Shown here: piece by piece, positions 1 through 8,215 of the stretch | Numbering within the stretch: the first letter of the stretch is position 1 | Layout of the letters: each line of letters begins with the position of its first letter | NCBI GenBank assembly: GCA_029258975.1 | Contig: JAPDJS010000012.1 | Coordinates: 1-19,361 of the forward strand | DNA length: 19,361 nt | Source of the DNA: Thermoplasmatota archaeon | GTDB lineage: Archaea > Thermoplasmatota > B47-G6 > B47-G6B > 47-G6 | Direction of reading: 5' to 3' | Notes under the pieces: generated by a model | Seen by the model: the letters and a program-made list of their open reading frames with translations, nothing else | What the model was told of the DNA's origin: nothing | Databases searched by the model: none | Program-made: the position numbers and the translations under genes

Positions 1-118
1 CTGATCGAGTATACTTAACTCCCTTACCGTTGAAATTGGTTATTTCGATAAGGTAGTTCAGTAACTTATACCTACCAACGCCAATTTTACCATAGCCCTT
101 TAACTCAACAGCTTGCAT
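1..118 (-). CDS. Unknown protein, N-terminal fragment (cut by window edge)
   Basis: An open minus-strand frame of 39 codons runs from an ATG at 118 off the left edge. The start is supported by GAGGG at 126-130, seven bases upstream, and by an AT-rich TATA-like stretch at about 131-144. The visible residues begin MQAVELKGYGKIGVGRYKLL and continue with a short hydrophobic and charged helix-like segment. I do not recognise the family. The helical stretch followed by a basic segment could be a DNA-binding domain, but that is only a guess. It lies 103 bases downstream of the small cysteine protein on the same strand and may be co-transcribed with it. Confidence 0.6.
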   Translation of the reverse strand, partial: MQAVELKGYGKIGVGRYKLLNYLIEITNFNGKGVKYTRS

Positions 119-221
119 TCAAATGCCCTCAACTATAATTAATTACGATAACCATCAAAATAGACGGTCACGATCCACAAACATAACCACTTATTCATAT
201 AAAAGACTCCCTATGTATTCT

Positions 222-371
222 CTAATAGGACGATCTTTTTTGCTTTTCAAGCCATCTTCGATAAATTGGACACCATTCGAAATTATTTGCCCAATCTTCA
301 GTGCACAACGCGTTCGTCAATGCACAATGCTCTCCTATAGGAGAATTCTTAACATAAAAGGGACAGGGCAT
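222..371 (-). CDS. Small cysteine-containing protein, 49 aa
   Basis: A 50-codon minus-strand frame starts at ATG 371, seven bases after a strong GGAGGTG (379-385), and ends at TAG 224-222. A TATA-like box at 418-425 (minus) would place transcription start near 395, so the leader would be short. The protein starts MPCPFYVKN and has four cysteines at residues 3, 16, 23 and 34, with Cys-Pro at both ends (CPFY, CPIY) and tryptophans at 27, 33 and 40. This spacing suggests a small zinc- or iron-sulfur-binding fold, which is inference. There are no membrane segments. I cannot name a family. A longer frame on the opposite strand (123-407) has no ribosome binding site and composition unlike a protein, so this one is preferred. 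Confidence 0.75.
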   Translation of the reverse strand: MPCPFYVKNSPIGEHCALTNALCTEDWANNFEWCPIYRRWLEKQKRSSY

Positions 372-417
372 AGGATACCACCTCCATGCCCCCTAGTGAT
401 ATTATAGAGCGTCTTTA

Positions 418-425
418 GTATTAAA
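418..425 (-). promoter_or_regulatory. TATA-like box for the small cysteine protein
   Basis: TTTAATAC on the minus strand lies about 25 bases upstream of an expected start near 395. That would put the GGAGGTG site at 379-385 inside a short leader. Confidence 0.4.
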
Positions 426-472
426 TGTTATTGAGTTTCTGATGAACGGCTCTAATCATTTCTAAAGAGAGC

Positions 473-496
473 GTGATATCTACACCTATAGATCAC
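473..496. promoter_or_regulatory. Interrupted dyad upstream of the sugar operon
   Basis: GTGA (473-476) and TCTA (479-482) pair with TAGA (489-492) and TCAC (493-496). The dyad sits about 20 bases upstream of the TATA box at 515-522. The position fits a transcription-factor site, but no regulator is encoded nearby. Confidence 0.35.
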
Positions 497-514
497 ACAG
501 ATTTTCGGATGAGA

Positions 515-522
515 TTTATAAA
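515..522 (+). promoter_or_regulatory. TATA box for the GH57/MFS operon
   Basis: TTTATAAA lies about 25 bases upstream of a predicted transcription start near 543-547. That gives a leader of roughly 20 bases carrying GGTGAT before the ATG at 564. Confidence 0.6.
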
Positions 523-563
523 GGAATTTTTCCAAAGAGAAAAATGCTTACGTGGGTGATCTC

Positions 564-1661
564 ATGATCTCAATCCTCATGCACGCAAACTTGCAATATG
601 CGGAGATCCCAAAGAACGAGATTAATAAGGTCGTAGAGAAAAGCTATGAACCCACAATAGAAGCCCTTCTAAGGGCAGAAATTCCGTTTGGATTCAATAT
701 TCCTGGATTTTCCTTAGAAATGTTGCCAAAAAAGACTGTAAAAATGATAGAAGAAGGAATATCTTCTGGGCTAATAGAGATTACTGGATGCGCATATACC
801 CATGCAATTTTGCCGCTTTTGCCCCTAAATCGTGTTGAAAGGCAAATAGAGAAAGATAAGAAAGTAAAGGAAGAGATATTTGGTATGGCTCCTAAGACGT
901 TTTGGCCCCCGGAGCTTGCTTATGACCCTATTTTGCCAGCAATATTAAAGGAATATGGCTATAAAAACGTCTTCGTGGACGGAGAAGCATTAAAATTTTC
1001 AGAAATTCCGAATTTTTATTTGAAAAGGCCCAGAAAGGAATATCCTCATCTTTTAAAGGCCCAACAAGGAAAAAGGCCCATATACTTAAACTACCTCATA
1101 GGGCTTCGAGAGCTGAGAAATGCTATAAAAGGAGTGATTAAAGGGAAGGTTATGGTAGAGGGCGTCGATGAAATAGACGCGATACCCGTATGGGTTCCCA
1201 TAAATATCATTGTATGGCTTTATTCAGGATCGTTTCCATTGATGAGCAAGAAGAGAGCATTAAAGGTGCTTGAGAACATAGACAACGTCTTGTTGTACGG
1301 CTCCGATATAGAATTCTTCGGCTATAGGCCTATCGCAGATAAACTGCTCGATGTTAAAAAGCTCATAGAACTCATTAAGGAGCTGAACAAGGACATCATC
1401 TTACCGAAAGATCTGCCTTCTTCTGGCATAAAGAAATATCTTAAGACGTCTTCTTGGGCTCCAGACAAGTCCCTATTCATATGGCTCCTAGATCCAGACA
1501 ATCTCAGATTAAATATGCTCTCTTATTTTATGGAAGAGGATATTGCGTTCCTCGCAGAGAATAGTGATGCTCGAGGTTGGGAGCCTTTAGCTGAGAGGAA
1601 ATTAGACGCTTTTAAGGCAATTTATGAGTGGTGGAGGCGCTATGGGAAGTCTAAGACGTAA
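564..1661 (+). CDS. GH57 family glycosidase, probable alpha-galactosidase
   Basis: A 365-residue cytoplasmic glycoside hydrolase with a family 57 layout: an N-terminal HAN..Q segment (H7, Q11), EITGCAYTHAILP (E72, H80), FWPPELAYD with the likely nucleophile E117, and YGSDIEFFG with the likely acid/base D248. There is no signal peptide. The length and the nucleophile position match what I recall of the Pyrococcus furiosus GH57 alpha-galactosidase (about 364 residues, Glu117), which is also encoded beside galactokinase. The link to GH1 and galK here supports an alpha-galactosidase role. An alpha-amylase or glucanotransferase activity is possible, since GH57 specificities vary. The start is ATG 564, preceded by GGTGAT at 555-560. 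A GTG at 552 precedes that site and is less likely. The 3' end overlaps the transporter by 20 bases, so the two are probably translated together. Confidence 0.85.
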   Translation: MISILMHANLQYAEIPKNEINKVVEKSYEPTIEALLRAEIPFGFNIPGFSLEMLPKKTVKMIEEGISSGLIEITGCAYTHAILPLLPLNRVERQIEKDKKVKEEIFGMAPKTFWPPELAYDPILPAILKEYGYKNVFVDGEALKFSEIPNFYLKRPRKEYPHLLKAQQGKRPIYLNYLIGLRELRNAIKGVIKGKVMVEGVDEIDAIPVWVPINIIVWLYSGSFPLMSKKRALKVLENIDNVLLYGSDIEFFGYRPIADKLLDVKKLIELIKELNKDIILPKDLPSSGIKKYLKTSSWAPDKSLFIWLLDPDNLRLNMLSYFMEEDIAFLAENSDARGWEPLAERKLDAFKAIYEWWRRYGKSKT

Positions 1662-2970
1662 AGTCTCTATCGTTTTATTAATACTCATAGCAGTATTCTT
1701 TATGGCAGATCAGAACCTCCTTGCGCCGAACTATCAGATCATAATGCAGGAATTCGGCATATCGGAGTCACAGATGGGATTTGTCTCCTCGGTCTTCGTT
1801 GCCACAAGTGCTTTAATAACAGTACTTTGGGGATTTCTCGTAGATATCCACACTAGGAAAAAGCTCTTATTAATAGGAGTACTGCTAGGCGAGATCCCCT
1901 GTTTTCTCACAGCCTTTGTTACGAGCTATTGGCAGCTATTACTCATACGCACCTTTACGGGCATAGGAATAGGATCAATTATTCCAATAGGATACTCGCT
2001 AATTGCAGACTACTTTAAGACGGAGGCTCGTGGAAAGGGTTATGGGTTTATAGAAACTGCCTTTGGCTTCGGAACGCTATTGGGAATGATCCTCGCAGGA
2101 ATAATTCCGTCATGGCGTCCTCCATTCATAATGGTCTCTGTGCCTAACTTCTTCCTTGCACCGCTCTTCTATATAGTTGCAGAGGAGCCAAAGAAGGGAG
2201 AAGGTGATAGAGCGCTAGAAAAGCTCTATGAGAAAGGCTTAGAGTATACGTATAGACTTTCCTGGGATGCAGTGAAGAAGTCGTTTACGACGCGCACGAA
2301 CGTCCTAATATTTATTCAGGGCATACTAGGCACAGTACCTTGGGGAGTTTTGGTGTATTGGCTAGTATCGTTCTTACAGGTCACAAGAGGTCTTGACAAG
2401 ATGTCTGCTACGTTTGTGCTTTTAATTTTAGGTGTTGCCTCCGTTATAGGAAGTTTAATAGGTGGCATACTGGGAGACGTATTTGAGAACAAGAGGAAAG
2501 GCGGGAGAGCGATATTGACGGGTCTGGCGATATTCATAGGAATGCTTGCGACAATAGGCATAATATTGTATCCAATTCCGAGCGAGCTTACAATAAAGGA
2601 TTGGATTTTCATAGCCGTATATGCCTTCGTGCTTATACAACTCATATCCTACGCTGGACCTAACGTAAGGGCAATAATATCGCAGGTGAACCTTCCGGAT
2701 GACAGAGGAACTGTCTTTGGGGTCTTCAACATCATGGACAACATAGGCAAGGCCATAGGGCCTGTTTTGGGAGGCATTTTTATCGAAATGTTAATCTCTA
2801 TGGGCTATAGCGAACCTTCAGCGTACATGTGGACGATGGTATTTGGATCCCTCTTCTGGATACCGTGTGCGGCGATTTGGATCTGGCTCGTGGAGTGGTA
2901 TCCGAGGGATAAAGAGGCTTTGGACAAGATATTAGAAGAGAGGGCAAGAAAACTTTTAGAAAAGGCATAA
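1642..2970 (+). CDS. Major facilitator superfamily transporter, probable sugar importer
   Basis: A 442-residue membrane protein with about 12 predicted helices and a central cytoplasmic loop around residues 185-225. The MFS motif A is seen as GFLVDIHTRKK (residues 64-74), between helices 2 and 3. The next conserved part is RTFTGIGIGSIIPIGYSL, with the family's basic residue and glycines. A second motif-A-like segment, GGILGDVFENKRKG, occurs in the second half. The start is ATG 1642, four bases after GGAGG (1633-1637). An upstream ATG at 1624 precedes this site and is less likely. It overlaps the GH57 gene and faces GH1, so uptake of galactosides or oligosaccharides is likely, but the substrate cannot be read from sequence. 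Its stop is two bases from the stop of the convergent GH1 gene. Confidence 0.88.
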   Translation: MGSLRRKVSIVLLILIAVFFMADQNLLAPNYQIIMQEFGISESQMGFVSSVFVATSALITVLWGFLVDIHTRKKLLLIGVLLGEIPCFLTAFVTSYWQLLLIRTFTGIGIGSIIPIGYSLIADYFKTEARGKGYGFIETAFGFGTLLGMILAGIIPSWRPPFIMVSVPNFFLAPLFYIVAEEPKKGEGDRALEKLYEKGLEYTYRLSWDAVKKSFTTRTNVLIFIQGILGTVPWGVLVYWLVSFLQVTRGLDKMSATFVLLILGVASVIGSLIGGILGDVFENKRKGGRAILTGLAIFIGMLATIGIILYPIPSELTIKDWIFIAVYAFVLIQLISYAGPNVRAIISQVNLPDDRGTVFGVFNIMDNIGKAIGPVLGGIFIEMLISMGYSEPSAYMWTMVFGSLFWIPCAAIWIWLVEWYPRDKEALDKILEERARKLLEKA

Positions 2971-2972
2971 GG

Positions 2973-4241
2973 TCAGCTAATTTCTTTTATTCCATATTTT
3001 TCTAGGACGTCATCTTTTATTGCCTTGTTCCTCGCTATTTCTCCATATAGATATGCGCTTTCTCTAGGGATTCTCTCAAAAGTCTCGTAGTTAATTTCTA
3101 CTAGGCCGAACCTTGGCCTAAAGCCCTTGTCCCACTCGAAGTTATCCATGAGGGACCAATAGAAATATCCGCGAACATCTATGCCTTCTTTTAGGGCCCT
3201 ATGTACATATTGGAGATGTCTCACGATGTATTCCTTCCTCCACTCGTCATCCAAAGTCGCTATTCCGTTTTCGCTTACGTATAGTGGCTTGCTATACCGC
3301 TCGTGAAGATCCTTAAGGGATTCGTATATGCCTCGGGGATATACAGACCAGCCCATTTGTGTTCTCTTTGAAATCCCCGCGTCTTCATATCGGAAATATA
3401 ATTTCAGAGGATTCCAAGAGTGCCAGACCTTGAATATGTTGTAATAGTTCAGACCTATAAAGTCCGCGTTGCTTGGGGTGACATCGGCTTTTTTACCAAG
3501 AAATTCTAACTTGCCGGAGAACAGAGCACTTAAAAACGCCCAGTTAAATAGAAAGTCGATTCTGTCCCTTGCTTTCTTGTCTCTACTTTTATCGCTCCCT
3601 GGAACAAACCTCGGGACATTTTTTACTATGCCGACAGAGTATCCATGGTCCTTTAAGTAATCATACGCGTATGCGTGCGCTTCCAACAATCCCTTTGCTA
3701 CGTTAAATGCCGATTTAATACTCTTCTTAAAAGGAGGCCAGTCACCGATAAGATATGATGCCACGACGTATACGATGGGTTCATTTATTGTCATGATGTT
3801 TTTGGTATTTTCCAGAATTTCGGGGATAATTTCTACATATTTCTTCCAGTATTTCAAGTTCTCTTCTTTTTCAAAGCCCCCAAGGTCTAAAAACCATTTA
3901 GGGAGCGTGAAGTGATGAAGTGTTGCAAAGGGCGTAATGTCATTTTCTAAGAGCAAGTTTTCTAGTGTTTTGTATTTATCTATTACTTCTCGGTCTATTT
4001 TATCTTCATTAGGAAATATCCTAGCCCATTCTATGGAAAACCTATATGCGTTGTAGCCAAACCCTTTCATTAAGTTAACGTCTTCTTCCATCCTGTTCCA
4101 GTGATTACACGCAAGGCCTGATTTAAATGGCAACCTTCCAATCTCTTCGAAATAATACCAGTCAGAATTTACGTTATTGCCTTCAATTTGGTGTGCAGAT
4201 GTTGCTGTGCCAAAAAGAAAGCTGTTTGGAAAGTTTATCAT
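2973..4241 (-). CDS. GH1 family beta-glycosidase, probable beta-galactosidase
   Basis: A 422-residue (beta/alpha)8 glycosidase of family 1. FLFGTATSAHQIEG holds the sugar-binding Gln18. TINEP gives the acid/base E154, and YVSENGIA gives the nucleophile E324. YWSLMDNFEW (from residue 361) supplies further substrate contacts. The spacing and length resemble archaeal beta-galactosidases and beta-glycosidases. There is no signal peptide, so it acts in the cytoplasm. The start is ATG 4241, nine bases after AGGAGGT (4251-4257). It diverges from galK, and with GH57 and the transporter it forms a galactoside-use locus. The sequence does not separate galacto- from gluco- or manno-specificity. The neighbouring galK favours galactosides. 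Confidence 0.93.
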   Translation of the reverse strand: MINFPNSFLFGTATSAHQIEGNNVNSDWYYFEEIGRLPFKSGLACNHWNRMEEDVNLMKGFGYNAYRFSIEWARIFPNEDKIDREVIDKYKTLENLLLENDITPFATLHHFTLPKWFLDLGGFEKEENLKYWKKYVEIIPEILENTKNIMTINEPIVYVVASYLIGDWPPFKKSIKSAFNVAKGLLEAHAYAYDYLKDHGYSVGIVKNVPRFVPGSDKSRDKKARDRIDFLFNWAFLSALFSGKLEFLGKKADVTPSNADFIGLNYYNIFKVWHSWNPLKLYFRYEDAGISKRTQMGWSVYPRGIYESLKDLHERYSKPLYVSENGIATLDDEWRKEYIVRHLQYVHRALKEGIDVRGYFYWSLMDNFEWDKGFRPRFGLVEINYETFERIPRESAYLYGEIARNKAIKDDVLEKYGIKEIS

Positions 4242-4292
4242 TTCGATAAAACCTCCTAGGCAGATGTTCCCTGATAATTATGATGTAATAGG

Positions 4293-4306
4293 CGTTATTT
4301 ATTTTT
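4293..4306 (-). promoter_or_regulatory. TATA-like region for the GH1 gene
   Basis: The minus strand reads AAAAATAAATAACG, about 25 bases upstream of a predicted start near 4273. That would leave a leader of about 30 bases with the AGGAGGT site. Confidence 0.4.
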
Positions 4307-4362
4307 AGAGCCACTCTTTTTATTTTTAATAAAATTTCTGATGCAACCCATATTTTAACCCA

Positions 4363-4370
4363 TTTTAATA
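4363..4370 (+). promoter_or_regulatory. TATA-like box for galK
   Basis: TTTTAATA is placed so that transcription would start near 4392, just before GAAGGTG (4397-4402) and the ATG at 4408. Confidence 0.45.
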
Positions 4371-4371
4371 A

Positions 4372-5472
<1,101 letters not shown>

Positions 5473-5474
5473 CA

Positions 5475-5482
5475 CTTTTTTG
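5475..5482 (+). terminator. T-rich terminator after galK
   Basis: A run of six T's interrupted by one G lies right after the galK stop. No stem is visible. Archaeal T-rich termination is plausible. Confidence 0.3.
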
Positions 5483-5490
5483 TTAAAAAA

Positions 5491-5499
5491 AAATAAATA
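5491..5499 (+). promoter_or_regulatory. TATA-like box for the 5547 gene cluster
   Basis: AAATAAATA would start transcription near 5520 and keep AGGTG (5534-5538) inside the leader. A second AT-rich stretch at 5513-5522 is an alternative that would leave almost no leader. Confidence 0.35.
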
Positions 5500-5546
5500 C
5501 GCAGTTTGACCAAAAATAAATTAAGGCTTGGAAAGGTGTGGGAAAT

Positions 5547-6338
5547 ATGCCAACGGGGGCGTGTAGGAAGAACGTAGTATTTGGGATAGTAGCTACTATT
5601 TTTATTTTAATGCCAGGTTTATTGTCCTTACCGGGTTATGACTCGCCGATAAGATTTTATCATGGTAAAATCAATATAAACGAAGTCATTAGCGAAGTCA
5701 TCCGCGATTTAAGGTTGAGCGTTGCAAATCCTCAAACATATTATGATCTTTATTTAAGCGGGAGAATTATTAAAATTAAAGCATCAGAAATCCCGTTTTT
5801 AGTGGGTCAGAATCCAAGTTGCATAATATTTGCAGCGCACTCTCGGTATAACGGTTGGGAAATATTGCCCTTGAGAATATATGAGCGAGTTATAGAGAAC
5901 AACATTACAAGAACGTATGTAATTCCTAAGGAAATCTCAAAGGATACGATTATAGAAATAAAACTTCCACAGACTATGCCCATCTGGACAGATCCTTATA
6001 AGAATCCGCCGGAGTTTGCAAGGGGAGCACTAGGCGTTCGAGAATTAGAAATAATTTCCAAAGAGGAGGGACTCTCTTTAGGCATCATATACGTGTTTTT
6101 AGATAGACCGGGAGGTCCCATGTACTGGAGAACAGGCGAGTTATGGATGCTCAATGCTGTTGATTATAAGTCTATGCAAGAAACTTTTGAGGCGAAATAT
6201 CCTCCAAGACTCCTAGATTATTTAAGAATTCTGAAATATAGCGAGCGATATATTGAGGCTGTAAGTAAAAGGTTGTGTGAAGAAAAAATTGACGGTAGGT
6301 ACCGCAATATCTCTAAAAGAAAATCAGCCACTATATGA
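5547..6338 (+). CDS. Unknown exported or membrane-anchored protein (first frame of a cluster)
   Basis: A 263-residue frame with a basic N-terminus (CRKN) and a hydrophobic segment at about residues 9-29, which reads as a signal peptide or anchor. The rest is soluble. It is probably outside the membrane and has no motif I recognise. The start is ATG 5547, preceded by AGGTG at 5534-5538. A GTG at 5538 is less likely. The last 16 or so residues (IDGRYRNIS... to the stop) are basic and look out of frame. The +1 frame from 6265 onward gives a more protein-like continuation. The gene may therefore continue into the next frame through a shift near the six A's at 6283-6288, or it may truly end here and overlap its neighbour by 62 bases. 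Confidence 0.65.
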   Translation: MPTGACRKNVVFGIVATIFILMPGLLSLPGYDSPIRFYHGKININEVISEVIRDLRLSVANPQTYYDLYLSGRIIKIKASEIPFLVGQNPSCIIFAAHSRYNGWEILPLRIYERVIENNITRTYVIPKEISKDTIIEIKLPQTMPIWTDPYKNPPEFARGALGVRELEIISKEEGLSLGIIYVFLDRPGGPMYWRTGELWMLNAVDYKSMQETFEAKYPPRLLDYLRILKYSERYIEAVSKRLCEEKIDGRYRNISKRKSATI

Positions 6339-6699
6339 CGCTCCTCTTCCAGATGGTGGAGGATCAACCTACAGATACAATATTATAGAGCTCAGGACGC
6401 AGCCCACTAAAGAAATGTTGGAGGAAGACATAGTATTAACTTCCGAGAATCCGAGCTATGAGTTTGTCTTATACACGAAAAATCCGGACGAACAGACAAT
6501 TTTGTGGGATAAGATAAGACTCAATATTCACGTCTATTATTCCTCTGGAGAGAAAACAGCACCCATCTTAAAGCTATATATAGACAATGAGTTAAAAGAG
6601 TGCTACGGTCTTTTGTATGAAGTCCCAAATACAATTACATACGACATTATTACTGCTTATGGAAGCTATGACAAAGATCTCTTTATAAAAACGGAATAG
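6277..6699 (+). CDS. Unknown protein, middle frame of the cluster
   Basis: A 140-residue frame rich in alternating hydrophobic and polar residues, as in a beta-sandwich (for example EFVLYTKN, LNIHVYYSS, LKLYIDN). It has no membrane segment and no signal peptide. If independent, it starts at GTG 6277 inside the previous gene, with only a weak AGGT four bases upstream. The frame is open back to 6265. The better reading may be a continuation of the preceding protein in the +1 frame. At its end, TATAAAAACGG holds five A's (6687-6691), and a -1 shift there joins it smoothly to the next frame. I do not recognise a family. Confidence 0.55.
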   Translation: MKKKLTVGTAISLKENQPLYDAPLPDGGGSTYRYNIIELRTQPTKEMLEEDIVLTSENPSYEFVLYTKNPDEQTILWDKIRLNIHVYYSSGEKTAPILKLYIDNELKECYGLLYEVPNTITYDIITAYGSYDKDLFIKTE

Positions 6700-7424
6700 T
6701 GTTGTATACCTCAACATTCGAGGAAAACTCACACGTGTGGGAAGAGACGGACAAGTATCCAGTACTATACAGAACTGTTTACAACGCTGTAAATTATATT
6801 GGAGGCAACGATTTCATAAACGAGAACGTGTACATAACATTCTCAAGGATAAGGGCTGCAGAAATTATTGAAGAGGGTAACTGTGAAATAAAACAGCTGC
6901 ACTATAGAGTATCTATACAGATGTTCGGTGCTAACGGGATATTGCCGGAAGGAGCAACAAACAGGCTTGTAAGCGCTGGCGCAACAAGTCTTACAATAAA
7001 AGTAAAATTTCCTAGCGAACTTATTAGCTCAGGCCCACGAGATGTAATTAAATATGAAATAAAGAAGGCAGAGAGCTTTATTGAAATCGTGCTTAAGAAA
7101 ATAACACCAATAATTGCAGGAGAAGTATCCAAGATGGCTTTTAAATGCTCTCTTTATGGAACACTTGCTGAATTGGCGATAGGCTATTTGTACGAAGAAT
7201 TAGTGAGTGAAAATTGGGAGCACGCATGGGACGCAGAAAGTAACACGGTAACGATTTCTTGGGAAGGAAATGCTAGAGAACTGTACGTAGATCTTTATAT
7301 AGAGGACATCGAGGAGTACCTCTCTGAGGGAGTATATCCAATTGAGGTTTATGTAAGCATGGCTCTAGAGGGCGGTGGTGTGGAGACTAGATTTACAACA
7401 TATCTTTACGTTTCTAGATTGTAG
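6699..7424 (+). CDS. Unknown protein, third frame of the cluster
   Basis: A 241-residue, mainly beta-rich frame ending in repeated strand-like segments (ELYVDLYIEDI, YPIEVYVSMAL, TTYLYVSRL). A helical, moderately hydrophobic stretch lies around residues 140-170. As an independent gene it would start at GTG 6699, which shares one base with the preceding TAG (TAGTG) and has no visible ribosome binding site. The frame is open back to 6672, so it could also be the C-terminal part of the protein begun at 5547. The two frames are in the same register (both phase 0). With the middle frame included, the whole would be about 625 residues. I do not recognise a family. Its product is probably extracellular if it is part of the exported protein. 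Confidence 0.6.
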   Translation: MLYTSTFEENSHVWEETDKYPVLYRTVYNAVNYIGGNDFINENVYITFSRIRAAEIIEEGNCEIKQLHYRVSIQMFGANGILPEGATNRLVSAGATSLTIKVKFPSELISSGPRDVIKYEIKKAESFIEIVLKKITPIIAGEVSKMAFKCSLYGTLAELAIGYLYEELVSENWEHAWDAESNTVTISWEGNARELYVDLYIEDIEEYLSEGVYPIEVYVSMALEGGGVETRFTTYLYVSRL

Positions 7425-7642
7425 TGAGCGTTATGAAGAGGCCCATACTTGACATAGTTTATGCTTCTACGGAATTTATATTAACAAGGGCATGTATAGC
7501 AGTATATCCGTTACTACGTGGTAAGGGGCTTCTTATTCTAATCTTATTCATGATGTTTTTGGGAATTTGGATCGTGTTTATTTATGCAAGCCTCACGCAT
7601 ATTTTGCTACAAATCCTTACGGATCTTTTGAGCGTGCATTAA
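7424..7642 (+). CDS. Small membrane protein with one hydrophobic helix
   Basis: A 72-codon frame whose start is GTG 7424, overlapping the previous TAG by one base, or ATG 7433. Residues 35-57 (GLLILILFMMFLGIWIVFIYASL) are strongly hydrophobic and would span the membrane once. The preceding part is amphipathic with several basic residues. The tail after the helix overlaps the next frame by 76 bases and looks less natural than that frame does. It may be the N-terminal helix of the following Yip1-like protein, separated by a frame change, or a separate small subunit translated by coupling. Confidence 0.45.
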   Translation: MSVMKRPILDIVYASTEFILTRACIAVYPLLRGKGLLILILFMMFLGIWIVFIYASLTHILLQILTDLLSVH

Positions 7643-8100
7643 AGACAATAGCCGTTAGAAATGGAATAAAGGGCGGTATGCTTTGGGGAGCTATAGGATC
7701 ACTCATAATGGCACTCCTCCTGATCTCGATTATAATAGAATCTGTTTCTGGAGTTTATCTCTTGGCTGGGTGTTACTTACTCTTTATCATTTTGATGGGC
7801 GTCTGGTATTTTCCATATACAATATTCCGGGTGATCACAAGAAAAGAGGCAATAGGGATAAGCGAACACATAAAAATAGCCATGTACGTTGGAGTGCCTA
7901 TGATCGTATTTAATATAATTACGGAGATGCTGTCCAATCGTATTTTTGGAGACGTTGTAAGCCATGGTTTTTGGAGACATCTCCAGATTCATGAGTATTT
8001 AGAATCAATTGTTGTGATATACATAGCGGAGTATCTCGTAAAAAGTATTTGGGGCACCAGGTATTCTACAAGTTTTAAAATAAAAGACGGGGTGTTTTAG
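7567..8100 (+). CDS. Yip1-like integral membrane protein
   Basis: A 177-residue protein with about four hydrophobic helices (roughly residues 37-57, 63-84, 103-122 and 145-160). Before the first helix lies KPHAYFATNPYGSFERALK, which resembles the N-terminal segment of Yip1-domain proteins ahead of their first helix. This is resemblance only. The start is uncertain: TTG 7567 is the first usable codon and has no clear ribosome binding site. The frame is open upstream to 7525, inside the previous frame. It may thus be joined to the 7424 frame by a -1 shift. Being last in the cluster, it could be the membrane partner of the exported protein upstream. Confidence 0.55.
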   Translation: MDRVYLCKPHAYFATNPYGSFERALKTIAVRNGIKGGMLWGAIGSLIMALLLISIIIESVSGVYLLAGCYLLFIILMGVWYFPYTIFRVITRKEAIGISEHIKIAMYVGVPMIVFNIITEMLSNRIFGDVVSHGFWRHLQIHEYLESIVVIYIAEYLVKSIWGTRYSTSFKIKDGVF

Positions 8101-8215
8101 CATCATTACGCTAGGTACGTGCATACTATCGTTAGAAAATAATTAAAAATAGGACGTTATTGTAATATGCGAAGAAGCATCTTTTAATAAAGGATCCATA
8201 GAAACGGGGACACTT

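Noticed and set aside
123..407. 94-codon plus-strand frame at the left end
   Set aside because: It has no ribosome binding site or promoter, unnatural composition, and overlaps the better supported 49-residue gene on the other strand.
439..500. Box C-like CTGATGA upstream of the GH57 gene
   Set aside because: No CTGA box D follows at a usable distance, and D' is absent.
2971..2972. Two-base gap between the MFS and GH1 stops
   Set aside because: Such tight convergent ends are common in compact archaeal genomes. It is noted in the gene entries only.
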